DNA from: DASXRA01 sp036506155
GTDB taxonomy: Bacteria > Actinomycetota > Actinomycetes > Mycobacteriales > Jatrophihabitantaceae
Direction of reading: 5' to 3'
NCBI GenBank assembly: GCA_036506155.1
Contig: DASXSF010000059.1
Span: 34,933-98,932 of the forward strand
Length of the DNA stretch: 64,000 bases
The notes beneath the pieces were generated by a model. It did not search any database. It saw only the letters and a list, made by a program, of their open reading frames with translations, and had not been told where the DNA came from. Each line of letters starts with the position of its first letter. Position 1 is the stretch's first letter. Position numbers and translations under genes: made by a program. This document shows positions 8,431 through 16,699 of this stretch, piece after piece.

Positions 8431-8465
8431 TTGACAGCTCGAACACATGTTCGATAATAGTGCGA
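8431..8465 (+). promoter_or_regulatory. SOS promoter of dnaE2 with LexA box
   Basis: The LexA box TCGAACACATGTTCGA is at 8439-8454 and fits the actinobacterial SOS consensus TCGAAC-N4-GTTCGA perfectly. It overlaps a promoter: TTGACA at 8431-8436 and GATAAT at 8453-8458, 16 bases apart. The predicted transcription start, about seven bases after the -10, falls on the dnaE2 ATG at 8465, which suggests a leaderless message. LexA bound here would block the promoter directly. Confidence 0.9.
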
Positions 8466-11400
8466 TGGGCTGGAGTAACGAAGATATTCCGTGGCGCGAA
8501 CTCGAACGGCGCCTGTCTGGCCGGCCTGCTGAGGACGAGTCTCCGACATCACGCAAACGGCCCAAGTTCCGGCCGCAACCGATAACGCCTATCCCTGGTC
8601 CGTACGTCCCTTATGCCGAGCTGCACGCCCACTCATCCTTCAGCTTCCTCGATGGCGCAAGCGAGCCGGCTGACATGGTTGCCCAGGCCAAGCACCTGTG
8701 CCTAGATGCCCTGGCCCTCATCGACCACGACGGCATGTACGGCGTGGTTCGCTTCCACGAGGCGGCCCAGGCGCTGGGCATGCCGACGATTTTCGGGGCC
8801 GAACTGTCACTGGACGTCCCCATCCCCTCGACGCAGGCCGAACGCATGATCGCGGCCCGCGTCGGCGAACCGGATCCGCCGGGCAGGCACCTGCTCGCGC
8901 TGGCGCGCAACGCACGCGGCTACGCCAGCCTGTCCCGGGTCATCAGTGCCGCACATCGCCGCGGCGGCAGCAAGGGCCGTCCCGTCTACGACCTTGATGA
9001 GTTGGCCGAACTCTCCGATGGCAACTGGCTCGTGCTCACCGGCTGCCGCAAGGGAGCGGTACGCGCGGCGCTGGAGGGCGGCAAGCACGGCACGTTTGCC
9101 CTCGATCCCGCCCGGCGGGCACTGGCCGAGCTGGTCGACCGGTTCGGCCACGACAACGTCGCCGTCGAGCTCACCTATGCCCTCGACCCGCTCGCTGACG
9201 AGCGATACGACGCGCTCGCACAGCTCGCCGCCGAGTGCGGGCTACCCGTCGTCGCGACCACGGGCGCGCACTACGATGCGCCGGCGCAGCGTGAGTTGGC
9301 TACCGCGGTCGCCGCGGTCCGCGCGCGCAGCAGTCTCGACGAGATCGACGGGTGGCTCCCGGCGTGGGCGGACCAGCATCTGCGCTCCGGCGCGGAGATG
9401 CAGTCCCGGTTCGCCCGCTGGCCGGGCGCCGTCGAGAACACGGTCCGACTGAGCAAGGAGCTGGTGTTCGAGCTCGATCTCATCGCCCCGAAGCTGCCGC
9501 CCTTCCCGCTCAAGGACGGTCACAAGACCGAAATGGAGTACCTCCGCTACCTCGCGTACGAGGGTGCGGCCAGGCGCTTCAAAGGCAAACCGCACGAGCA
9601 ACGGGCGTACCGGAAGATCGCCGAAGAGCTGAAGATCATTGAGAAGCTCGGCTTCCCCGGCTACTTCCTCGTCGTCTGGGACATCGCCCGGTACTGCCGT
9701 GAGCACGACATCCTCTGCCAGGGACGCGGCTCGGCAGCCAACTCCGCCGTGTGTTACGCGCTCGAGGTCACGGCTGTCGACGCTGTCCGGTTCGATCTCA
9801 TGTTCGCGCGATTCCTCGGCCCCGAGCGCACCGAGGAGCCGCCGGACATCGACATCGACATCGAGTCCGACCGGCGCGAGGAAGTCATCCAGTACGTCTA
9901 CACAACGCATGGACGCGACCGAGCAGCGCAGGTGGCCAACGTCATCACGTATCGGCCCAAGTCGGCGATCCGTGACGTCGCCAAGGCGTTCGGCTACTCC
10001 CCCGGCCAGCAGGACGCGTGGAGCAAGGAGTTCGAGCAGGGCTACTACTGGTCCGAGGTCGGCGATCGCGATGAGCGCTCGCCGACAACATCCGCCGGAG
10101 TCGGCTCTGCGGGTGCGCCGCTCGCTGCGCTCGGGCGCGACCCTCGAGCCGAGCCGAGCTCCGCTCGGCCCGCGTCGCGGCCGGCGGGCTCTTCGCGCGA
10201 GCGCTCATCGCGTTCGTGGTCGAGTGATATCCCGCCAAGAGTGACAGCGCTGGCGCGGGAGTTGGAGCGCAAGCCCCGGCATCTGGGCATTCACTCCGGC
10301 GGCATGGTCATCTGTGACCGCCCGATCGTCGAGGTGTGTCCGGTCGAGTGGGGCCGCATGCCCAATCGCACCGTGCTCCAGTGGGACAAGGACGACTGCG
10401 CACGCATGAAGCTGGTCAAGTTCGACCTGCTCGGGCTCGGCATGCTCTCCGCGCTGCACTACTGCCTCGACCTGATCGAGGAGCACCACCAGAAGCAGTA
10501 CACCGTCGACTCGATCCCCAAAGAGGAGGAGTGCGTCTACGACATGCTCGCCGAAGCCGACGCGGTCGGCGTGTTCCAGGTCGAGTCGCGGGCCCAGCTG
10601 GCGACACTTCCCCGGCTGCTGCCGAAGAGCCTGTACGAGCTGGCGATCGAGGTCGCCTTGATCCGGCCGGGCCCAATCCAGGGGGATTCGGTGCACCCGT
10701 ACATCCGCCGCAAGCGGGGCGACGAAGACGTCAAGTACGCGCACTCACTGCTGGAAGGTCCGCTCGAGCGCACTCTCGGCATCCCGCTGTTCCAGGAACA
10801 GCTCATGGAGATCGCGATCACTGTCGCGGGCTTCTCCGCCGCCGAGGCCGACAAGCTGCGCCGGGCGATGGGCTCCAAGCGCGGGATCGAGGAGATCGCG
10901 ACACTGCGCGAGCGGCTCTACGAGGGAATGGCCGCAAACGGCATCACCGGCATGCTGGCCGACCAGATCTACGCCAAAATCCAGGCATTCTCGTCGTTCG
11001 GGTTCGCCGAGAGCCACGCCATCAGCTTCGCCCTGCTCGTGTATGCCTCGGCGTGGCTGAAGCGGCACTACCCCGCGGCGTTCTGTGCGGCGCTGCTGAA
11101 CGCGCAGCCGATGGGCTTCTACTCGCCACAGTCGCTGGTGCACGACGCCAAACGGCACGGCGTCCAAACCCGCCGCCCGGACATCAACATCTCGAAGGCG
11201 ACGGCCACTCTGGAGCCCGACGACGCCCCGGCGCAGTGCGACCGTTGCCCCGAGCACGCGCCGCCGCAGCCGGCGGTACGGCTCGGCATCGCCAGTGTCC
11301 GGACGATCAGCGACGACCTGGCACAACGCATCGTGGCCGAACGCAATGAGCGCGGCGCGTTCACCTCGATGGCCGACCTGTCGCGACGGGTGGGACTGTC

Positions 11401-11974
11401 CGCCGACCAGGTCGAGGCACTGGCCACCGCCGGGGCGTTCGACAGCTTCGGCGCCACTCGCCGGGACGCGCTGTGGGGGGCAGGCGCGGCGGCCGCAGCG
11501 CGTCCCGGCCAACTCGAACTGGCCACGTTCGACGAGTCGGCTACCCCGCCTTTGCCCGTGATGACCGAGCCCGAAGAGCTCATCGCCGACATGTGGGCCA
11601 CCAACATCACACCGGACCGCTACCCCACCGCCCTGATCCGAGATCGCCTCACCGCGCTGGGCATCGTTCCCGCCGCTGAGCTGCACGATTGGCCCGACCG
11701 GAGCCCGGTCACCGTCGGCGGAGTGGTCACACACCGGCAACGCCCGGGCACCGCGCACGGAATCACGTTCATCAACCTCGAGGACGAGACCGGCATGGTG
11801 AACATCGTCTGCCACGCCGGAGTCTGGGAGCGCCACCGTCGAGTGGCCCGGCAATCTGCCGGCCTGCTCGTCCGTGGCCGCATCGAGAAGACCGATGGCG
11901 TGATCAACGTCGTCGCCCAGTACCTCGAGACGCTTCCGCTAGGTCTGCGCCCGAAGTCGCGAGATTTCCGATGA
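8465..11974 (+). CDS. dnaE2: Error-prone DNA polymerase III alpha subunit DnaE2, with repeat insertion
   Basis: 1169 residues starting MGWSNEDIPWRELERRLSG, as DnaE2 proteins do. The ATG inside the LexA box (8447) was rejected. The PHP domain opens YAELHAHSSFSFLDGASEPA. The polymerase core carries PDIDIDIESDRREEVIQYVY. Tandem helix-hairpin-helix and an OB fold follow, ending PLGLRPKSRDFR. DnaE2 performs translesion synthesis with ImuA'/ImuB, which are not in this window. Residues about 535-582 are foreign: they are encoded by a 144-bp dispersed repeat placed between VGD and RSWSSDIPPRVTALA without breaking frame. Whether the enzyme tolerates this loop is unknown. Its TGA overlaps the next ATG. 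Confidence 0.93.
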   Translation: MGWSNEDIPWRELERRLSGRPAEDESPTSRKRPKFRPQPITPIPGPYVPYAELHAHSSFSFLDGASEPADMVAQAKHLCLDALALIDHDGMYGVVRFHEAAQALGMPTIFGAELSLDVPIPSTQAERMIAARVGEPDPPGRHLLALARNARGYASLSRVISAAHRRGGSKGRPVYDLDELAELSDGNWLVLTGCRKGAVRAALEGGKHGTFALDPARRALAELVDRFGHDNVAVELTYALDPLADERYDALAQLAAECGLPVVATTGAHYDAPAQRELATAVAAVRARSSLDEIDGWLPAWADQHLRSGAEMQSRFARWPGAVENTVRLSKELVFELDLIAPKLPPFPLKDGHKTEMEYLRYLAYEGAARRFKGKPHEQRAYRKIAEELKIIEKLGFPGYFLVVWDIARYCREHDILCQGRGSAANSAVCYALEVTAVDAVRFDLMFARFLGPERTEEPPDIDIDIESDRREEVIQYVYTTHGRDRAAQVANVITYRPKSAIRDVAKAFGYSPGQQDAWSKEFEQGYYWSEVGDRDERSPTTSAGVGSAGAPLAALGRDPRAEPSSARPASRPAGSSRERSSRSWSSDIPPRVTALARELERKPRHLGIHSGGMVICDRPIVEVCPVEWGRMPNRTVLQWDKDDCARMKLVKFDLLGLGMLSALHYCLDLIEEHHQKQYTVDSIPKEEECVYDMLAEADAVGVFQVESRAQLATLPRLLPKSLYELAIEVALIRPGPIQGDSVHPYIRRKRGDEDVKYAHSLLEGPLERTLGIPLFQEQLMEIAITVAGFSAAEADKLRRAMGSKRGIEEIATLRERLYEGMAANGITGMLADQIYAKIQAFSSFGFAESHAISFALLVYASAWLKRHYPAAFCAALLNAQPMGFYSPQSLVHDAKRHGVQTRRPDINISKATATLEPDDAPAQCDRCPEHAPPQPAVRLGIASVRTISDDLAQRIVAERNERGAFTSMADLSRRVGLSADQVEALATAGAFDSFGATRRDALWGAGAAAAARPGQLELATFDESATPPLPVMTEPEELIADMWATNITPDRYPTALIRDRLTALGIVPAAELHDWPDRSPVTVGGVVTHRQRPGTAHGITFINLEDETGMVNIVCHAGVWERHRRVARQSAGLLVRGRIEKTDGVINVVAQYLETLPLGLRPKSRDFR
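10068..10211 (-). repeat. Dispersed GC-rich repeat inserted in frame within dnaE2
   Basis: The copy is 144 bp, exactly 48 codons. It reads in reverse: the head GCGATGAGCGCTCGCGCGAA is at the right end (10211 leftwards). The left end carries GCGATGAGCGCTCG, so the two termini are inverted copies of about 14 bp, as in a miniature transposable element. It encodes RDERSPTTSAGVGS and more within DnaE2, a stretch unlike any DnaE sequence. No clear target-site duplication was seen. Confidence 0.85.
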
Positions 11975-13401
11975 CTGGTGACTTCCGATGGCGACTCGCC
12001 GACGACGAACGCGACGGGCAACCCGCGCTGTTCGGTGTCGACGGACTGACCGGGCCGCAGCGTGGCACCGGCCGGCTGTCCGGGCTGGAGTTCCTGCACG
12101 TCACCACGAAGCGGATCCTCAATGAGGTCCCGGCCCAATCGAGGATGCCGTTCCGCTGGACGATCAACGTCTATCGCGGGTGCAGCCATGCCTGCGTGTA
12201 CTGCCTGGCCGGCGACACGCGCATCCTGCTCGCCAACGGGCACAGCAGGCAACTCGCCAAGCTACAGGTGGGCGACCGGGTGTACGGCACGGTCCGCAAC
12301 GGCCGCACCCGGCAGTATGTTCCGACGGCCGTGCTGGCGCACTGGCAGACGGTCAAGCCGGCGTTCCGGCTGGAGCTCTCGGGCGGCACGATCCTCGTCG
12401 CGAGCGCCGACCATCGATTCCTGACCAGGCGCGGCTGGCGGCAGGTCACCGCGCTGGCGCCCGGGGATCGCCTCGCCGGCATGGGTGGCTTCGACGAACC
12501 CGATGACGACTCCCAGCTGAACGTGGCCAGCGTCCAACCGCTCGACGTCGAGCTGCCGATGTACGACATCACGACGGGCACCGGAGATTTCATCGCCAAC
12601 GGCGTGGTGAGCCACAACTGCTTCGCCCGCCCCACCCACGAGTACCTCGGCCTCGACATCGGCGCCGACTTCGACCGCAAGATCGTCGTCAAGATCAACG
12701 CCGTGGAGCGGCTCCGCGTCGAACTGGCCGATCCGGCCTGGACGCACGAGGGTGTCGCCATGGGCACCAACACCGACCCGTACCAGCGCTGCGAGGGCAA
12801 GTACCGGCTCACGCGCGGCGTCGTCGAGACGCTCACCGAGCACGCCAACCCGTTCTCGATCCTGACGAAGTCGCCCCTCGTACTCCGCGACGCGAAGCTG
12901 ATCACCGAGGCCGCGCGAAAGGCCGACGTCAGCGTCAACTTCTCTGTTGGCACGCTGGACGAACGGGTTTGGCGGGCCACCGAGCCCGGCACGCCGCACC
13001 CACGGCGGCGGATCGAGGCGATGCGGGCCCTGGCCGAGGCAGGCGTCCCCACCGGCGCGCTGATCGCTCCGGTACTACCAGGGTTGTCGGACTCGCCGGA
13101 GCAGCTAGGCGAGGTGGCCCAGGCGATCCGCGACGTGGGCGGCCGCGTCATCGGCACGATTCCCCTGCACCTGCGCCGTGGGGTGCGGGAGCACTTCCTC
13201 GGGTGGCTCGCCGGGTTCGACCCTGTACTTCACGCCGAATACCGCCGCCGATACGCCGCCAGCGCCTACGCGCCGGCGCACTACGCCGAGCACATCCGGG
13301 CTCTCGCTATGAGCGACGCTCGCGGAGCGAATCCGGAGCGCGCGCCGCAGGCGCGCTCGAAGCGACGACCCACCCCTCGGGGCGGGAAGCAGCCCCGATG
13401 A
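11971..13401 (+). CDS. Rv2578c-family radical SAM protein interrupted by a mini-intein
   Basis: 476 residues as the precursor. The ATG overlaps the dnaE2 stop, so translation is probably coupled. The first extein (1-77) ends INVYRGCSHACVY. A 139-residue intein follows. The second extein begins CFARPTHEYLGLDIGADFDR. After splicing the radical SAM motif becomes C71-x3-C75-x2-C, so the third cluster Cys is the intein +1 residue and the 4Fe-4S site exists only after splicing. The rest resembles the SplB/Rv2578c family (VAMGTNTDPYQRCEGKYRLT). The last residues, from MSDARGANPERAPQARS, are encoded by repeat DNA and are not family sequence. Its exact reaction is unknown. Confidence 0.92.
   Translation: MTGDFRWRLADDERDGQPALFGVDGLTGPQRGTGRLSGLEFLHVTTKRILNEVPAQSRMPFRWTINVYRGCSHACVYCLAGDTRILLANGHSRQLAKLQVGDRVYGTVRNGRTRQYVPTAVLAHWQTVKPAFRLELSGGTILVASADHRFLTRRGWRQVTALAPGDRLAGMGGFDEPDDDSQLNVASVQPLDVELPMYDITTGTGDFIANGVVSHNCFARPTHEYLGLDIGADFDRKIVVKINAVERLRVELADPAWTHEGVAMGTNTDPYQRCEGKYRLTRGVVETLTEHANPFSILTKSPLVLRDAKLITEAARKADVSVNFSVGTLDERVWRATEPGTPHPRRRIEAMRALAEAGVPTGALIAPVLPGLSDSPEQLGEVAQAIRDVGGRVIGTIPLHLRRGVREHFLGWLAGFDPVLHAEYRRRYAASAYAPAHYAEHIRALAMSDARGANPERAPQARSKRRPTPRGGKQPR
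12202..12618 (+). other. Mini-intein (139 residues, no homing endonuclease)
   Basis: Block A is CLAGDTRILLANG with Cys1. Block B is GGTILVASADHRFLTRRGW, with S-A-D-H in place of the usual T-x-x-H. Block F is YDITTGTGDFIANG. Block G is VVSHN with the penultimate His and terminal Asn. The next residue is Cys+1, so class 1 splicing chemistry is complete. There are no LAGLIDADG or other endonuclease motifs, and the length is that of a minimal Hint domain. It sits exactly at the last Cys of the radical SAM motif. Confidence 0.93.
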
Positions 13402-13427
13402 CAGAGCGACGCTCGTGGAGCGAACCG
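13310..13427 (+). repeat. Second GC-rich repeat type at the end of the radical SAM gene
   Basis: GAGCGACGCTCGCGGAGCGA near 13311 recurs about 92 bp later as GAGCGACGCTCGTGGAGCGA near 13405. Between them are the hairpins GCGCGCCGCAGGCGCGC and CCCCTCGGGGCGGG. The first unit codes for the last 30 or so residues of the intein-containing protein and supplies its stop. It resembles the main dispersed family in style (ATGAGCG start, GC-rich hairpin body) but not in exact sequence. Confidence 0.6.
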
Positions 13428-13596
13428 TGCGATCCGTCTCCGTGCGGCGGTCGAAGGTCCGGCTGTGAGCATCGACCCGGCCACAGCCGAGAAACACCAC
13501 CGGCGGCCTTGCGGCGCTCTTCCGGAGCGGACGCCACGGGCGCTAGCGTGATCGAAAGACATCCTGGCACGGGGCGAACCGGATGGGGGTGGTCGC

Positions 13597-14028
13597 GTGA
13601 GGATCTTGGACATTCTGCGCCACAAAGGCTCTTCCGTCGTGACGATCAGCCCGCACGAAACGGTGCGTGTCCTGCTCGCCCGGCTGGCCGAACACAACAT
13701 CGGCGCTCTGGTCGTCGCCGATGGCGACCAGGTCGCGGGCATCATTTCGGAGCGGGACATCGTCCGCCACCTCAACGACCGTGGCGAGCAGATCCTCGAC
13801 CAGCCAGTGTCCGAGCTGATGACCGCATCGGTGGTGAGTTGCAGCCCCACCGACGACGTCGACAGCGTGGCTGCCGGCATGACTGAGCTGCGCATCAGGC
13901 ACATGCCGGTGCTCGACAAGGGAATGCTGGTCGGGATCGTGACGATCGGCGACGTCGTGGCGGGCCGCATCAGGCAGCTCGAGCAGGACCGTGGTCAGCT
14001 CGAGCAGTACATCACGCAGGGACGCTAG
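13597..14028 (+). CDS. CBS-domain protein
   Basis: 143 residues from a GTG with a G-rich site upstream. It is two tandem CBS motifs: the first at about 8-60 (SSVVTISPHETVRVLLARLA...ISERDIVRHL), the second at about 75-130 (VSELMTASVVSCSPTDDVDS...LVGIVTIGDVV). Nothing else is fused, so it should be a free Bateman module binding an adenosyl ligand, like the small hypoxia- and stress-linked CBS proteins of actinobacteria. Neighbours give no further clue. It converges with the LysR gene and overlaps it by four bases. Confidence 0.9.
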   Translation: MRILDILRHKGSSVVTISPHETVRVLLARLAEHNIGALVVADGDQVAGIISERDIVRHLNDRGEQILDQPVSELMTASVVSCSPTDDVDSVAAGMTELRIRHMPVLDKGMLVGIVTIGDVVAGRIRQLEQDRGQLEQYITQGR

Positions 14029-14927
14029 GTGCGTACCGGGATTCGGCGCAGTTCGGCGAGGAACGCATCCAGGGCCGGACGGCGCGGCCCGAGGCCGGCG
14101 GCACGCGTCGCGGCAAAGATCGTCCGCTTGAGCCGGGGCCGCTCCAGCGGCGTCACCTCGACATCGGGCGGGACGTTGCGCAGCCCGAGCCCGGCGATCA
14201 GGGCCACGCCCAGCTCGGCGGCCACCAGGTCGAGCAGTAGCGCGAACTCAAGCGCTCGGTGCCGGATGTCCGGGTCGAAGCCTGCGTCCCGGCATGCCTG
14301 CAAGGTGGCCCGGCCGCACGGGCTCTCGGCATGGCTGGCGACCCAGGGCCGGTCAGCCAGGTCAGTGAGGCGTCCGGTCCCGCACCGCCAGGCACGGGGC
14401 GTCACTACGTAGAGCCGGTCGACGCCGAGGCGATGCCGCTCGATGCCGTCCGGCGGCTGCCACGGCACGTGGTCGTATTCCTGGACGATCAGCATGTCGA
14501 GCGCTGTCGAACGCAGGTCCACGAGCCCTGGGTCGTCCTCGACCTCGGCCACCCGCACGTCGAGGTCGGGATGCCGCCGCCGGACACTGGCCGCGGCCGG
14601 CGCCACCAGCGCGCCCGCCGCCGACGGGAACGACCCGATCCGCACGGTGCCGGAAACCGCCCGTCGCGCCGCTGCGAGGCCGGCAGCGGCACTCTCCAGC
14701 GCCCGCAGCACCTCTTCGGCGTGCCTGGCCAACGCCGTCCCGGCGTGGGTGAGCACCACGCCGCGGCCGGAGCGTTCGAGCAGGTCGCAGCCGGCCTCCC
14801 GTTCCAGTTGCGCGAGCTGCTGTGACACCGCCGACGGCGTGACGTGCAAGACCGCGGCCGCGCCGGTGACGCTCCCCCGGAGGTTCACTTCGTGCAGCAC
14901 GCGCAGGCGCCGGGCATCCAGGTCCAT
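14025..14927 (-). CDS. LysR family transcriptional regulator
   Basis: 300 residues from the ATG at 14927 (MDLDARRLRVLHEVNLRGSV), with GGCGGG six bases before it. Earlier in-frame starts exist to 14990 but add non-family sequence and would overlap the operator. The helix-turn-helix is GAAAVLHVTPSAVSQQLAQL. The periplasmic-binding-like effector domain follows (SGTVRIGSFPSAAGALVAPA). It is divergent from the DMT-type transporter at 15055, and the short gap holds a 15-bp palindrome. By the usual LysR logic it regulates that transporter and itself. Confidence 0.9.
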   Translation of the reverse strand: MDLDARRLRVLHEVNLRGSVTGAAAVLHVTPSAVSQQLAQLEREAGCDLLERSGRGVVLTHAGTALARHAEEVLRALESAAAGLAAARRAVSGTVRIGSFPSAAGALVAPAAASVRRRHPDLDVRVAEVEDDPGLVDLRSTALDMLIVQEYDHVPWQPPDGIERHRLGVDRLYVVTPRAWRCGTGRLTDLADRPWVASHAESPCGRATLQACRDAGFDPDIRHRALEFALLLDLVAAELGVALIAGLGLRNVPPDVEVTPLERPRLKRTIFAATRAAGLGPRRPALDAFLAELRRIPVRT

Positions 14928-14989
14928 AACCATCCCGCCGGTTCGTGTCTCGGCCTTCGTCGCACCGGTCTTCGCACGAGCACCCATCA

Positions 14990-15004
14990 TGTAGCGACGC
15001 TACA
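14990..15004. promoter_or_regulatory. Candidate LysR operator
   Basis: TGTAGCGACGCTACA is a perfect palindrome with 6-bp arms around GAC and has the T-N11-A form of LysR sites. It lies between the divergent LysR and DMT genes, 50 bp before the transporter start. No other strong dyad is in the gap. Confidence 0.75.
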
Positions 15005-15054
15005 TCGAATGGCAAGCAGAATGAACTGGACGTACATGGTCACCACCCGACACC

Positions 15055-16077
15055 GTGAACGGTGTGAAGCCGCAGCATCGCGCCCTCGCCGTCCTCGTCA
15101 CCGTCATCTGGGGTGTCAACTTCGTGGTGATAGACGAGGGGTTGCGCGACCTGCCGCCACTTCTGCTCACTGCGTTGCGCTTCCTCGCGTGCGCGCCGCT
15201 CGTACTGCTCGTTCCGAGGCCGACAGCCAAGCTGCGCTTCGTCCTGGGTTACGGCCTGGTGCTCGGCGTGGTCAAGTTCGGCTTGCTGTTCACGGCGATG
15301 GCGGACGGAATGCCGGCGGGGCTCGCGTCGCTCGTCCTGCAACTGCAGGCGCTGTTCTCGCTCGGCCTCGCCTCACTACTGCTCGGCGAGCGGCCGACGC
15401 CAGCGCAGGCCGCCGGCGCCGTGGTCGCCACGGCGGGCATGGGCCTGCTGGCCAGCGGGGGCACCGGCGGGAGCGTCGCGTTGACCGGCATGCTGATGAC
15501 GATCGGGGCAGCCGCGGCGTGGGCACTCGGGAACGTCGTCGTGCGAGCCAGTGGCGAGACCCGGCCGCTGTCCATGCTCGTCTGGTCGAGCCTGGTGCCG
15601 CCGCTGCCGCTGCTCGCACTGTCCACGATCGTCGACGGGCCACACCACGTCGCTCACGCGCTCAGCCACCTCACCGTGCGTGCGCTGCTCGCGATCGGCT
15701 ATGTCGCCTATCTGTCGACACTGGTCGGCTTCGGGCTGTGGAACCGGCTCATCGGCACGTACTCGGTCAGCCGCGTCGCGCCGTTCAGCCTGCTGGTGCC
15801 GATCTTCGGGCTCACCGCGGCCTGGATCGCCCTCGGCGAACCGCTCACCTGGCGTCTCGCAGGCTGCGCCCTGCTCGTGCTCGCCGGTCTCGCCCTGGTC
15901 ATCCGCAAGACCTCCGTGGGACAGTCGGTACATGGCAGAACGCAGCTCCTACGCACCCGGCACCCCGTGCTGGATCGACCTGAACACGAGCGACCCGTCC
16001 GCGGCACGCGCGTTCTACACCGAGTTGTTCGGCTGGCAGTTCGAGACGAACGAGGAGTCCCATTACGCGACGGCTAG
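15055..16077 (+). CDS. EamA/DMT-family transporter with C-terminal overhang
   Basis: 340 residues from a GTG. Ten membrane helices fit the two-EamA-repeat layout, for example LAVLVTVIWGVNFVVIDEGL, VVATAGMGLLA, IGYVAYLSTLVGFGLWNRLI and CALLVLAGLALVIRK. Such carriers are usually about 300 residues and end just after the last helix. Here about 50 further residues (QSVHGRTQLLRTRH...) are read through the first 146 bases of the next gene in another frame, so the original stop has probably been lost. It is probably an amino-acid or metabolite exporter controlled by the divergent LysR regulator. Confidence 0.88.
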   Translation: MNGVKPQHRALAVLVTVIWGVNFVVIDEGLRDLPPLLLTALRFLACAPLVLLVPRPTAKLRFVLGYGLVLGVVKFGLLFTAMADGMPAGLASLVLQLQALFSLGLASLLLGERPTPAQAAGAVVATAGMGLLASGGTGGSVALTGMLMTIGAAAAWALGNVVVRASGETRPLSMLVWSSLVPPLPLLALSTIVDGPHHVAHALSHLTVRALLAIGYVAYLSTLVGFGLWNRLIGTYSVSRVAPFSLLVPIFGLTAAWIALGEPLTWRLAGCALLVLAGLALVIRKTSVGQSVHGRTQLLRTRHPVLDRPEHERPVRGTRVLHRVVRLAVRDERGVPLRDG

Positions 16078-16699
16078 GAAGGACGGTAAGCGGGTGTGCG
16101 GCCTCAACGACATGGCCATCACCGAGCAGCCGCCCGCCTGGCTCACGTATTTCGCGACAGACGATGCGCAGAAGCTCGCCGAGTCGATCACCGCCAACGG
16201 GGGCGCCGTCGTGCTCGGGCCGATGCAGGTGTACCAACAGGGCAGTATCCTGCTCTGGCTGGACACCGTAGGTGCCACCGCCGGCGCCTGGCAGCCCGGT
16301 CTGCACACAGGTGCCGAACTGGTCGAGGAAGCCGGGACGACGGCCTGGCACGAGCTCGCCACGCGCGACCTCGACGGCGCTGTCGCGTTCTATACAGCCG
16401 TCCTGCCGGTCAGCGCCCACGACATGAGCGACGGCGAGTTCCGGTACCAGACGCTGCGCGTGGAGGACCGCGACGTCGCCGGCATCTGGCAGATGAGCGC
16501 CGACGTGCCTGCCGAGACGCCGCCGCACTGGTCGGTGTATTTCACCGTCGACGACACCGACGCCACCGTCTCGGCGGCCATCGCCCACGGCGCCACCGTG
16601 AACGTCCCGGCGAAGGACTCCCCGTACGGTCGTTTCGCCGGGCTGGCCGACCCGCAGGGCGCCGCGTTCTACGTGATTCAGCCGGCAGAGGCGGCGTAA
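15932..16699 (+). CDS. VOC family protein with two glyoxalase-like modules
   Basis: 255 residues starting MAERSSYAPGTPCWIDLNTS. Two beta-alpha-beta-beta-beta repeats are seen: DPSAARAFYTELFGWQFETN with TARKDGKRVCGLND, and DLDGAVAFYTAVLPV with the closing FAGLADPQGAAFYVIQPAE. This is the duplicated VOC layout common in streptomycetes, once called hydroxylase-like. No metal ligands were assigned and the function is unknown. The start lies inside the overlong DMT frame. Its 3' end overlaps the convergent HMG-CoA lyase gene by 22 bp. Confidence 0.88.
   Translation: MAERSSYAPGTPCWIDLNTSDPSAARAFYTELFGWQFETNEESHYATARKDGKRVCGLNDMAITEQPPAWLTYFATDDAQKLAESITANGGAVVLGPMQVYQQGSILLWLDTVGATAGAWQPGLHTGAELVEEAGTTAWHELATRDLDGAVAFYTAVLPVSAHDMSDGEFRYQTLRVEDRDVAGIWQMSADVPAETPPHWSVYFTVDDTDATVSAAIAHGATVNVPAKDSPYGRFAGLADPQGAAFYVIQPAEAA

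Noticed and set aside
8447..8464. ATG within the LexA box as dnaE2 start
   Set aside because: It lies upstream of the predicted transcription start; the ATG at 8465 gives the usual MGW N-terminus.
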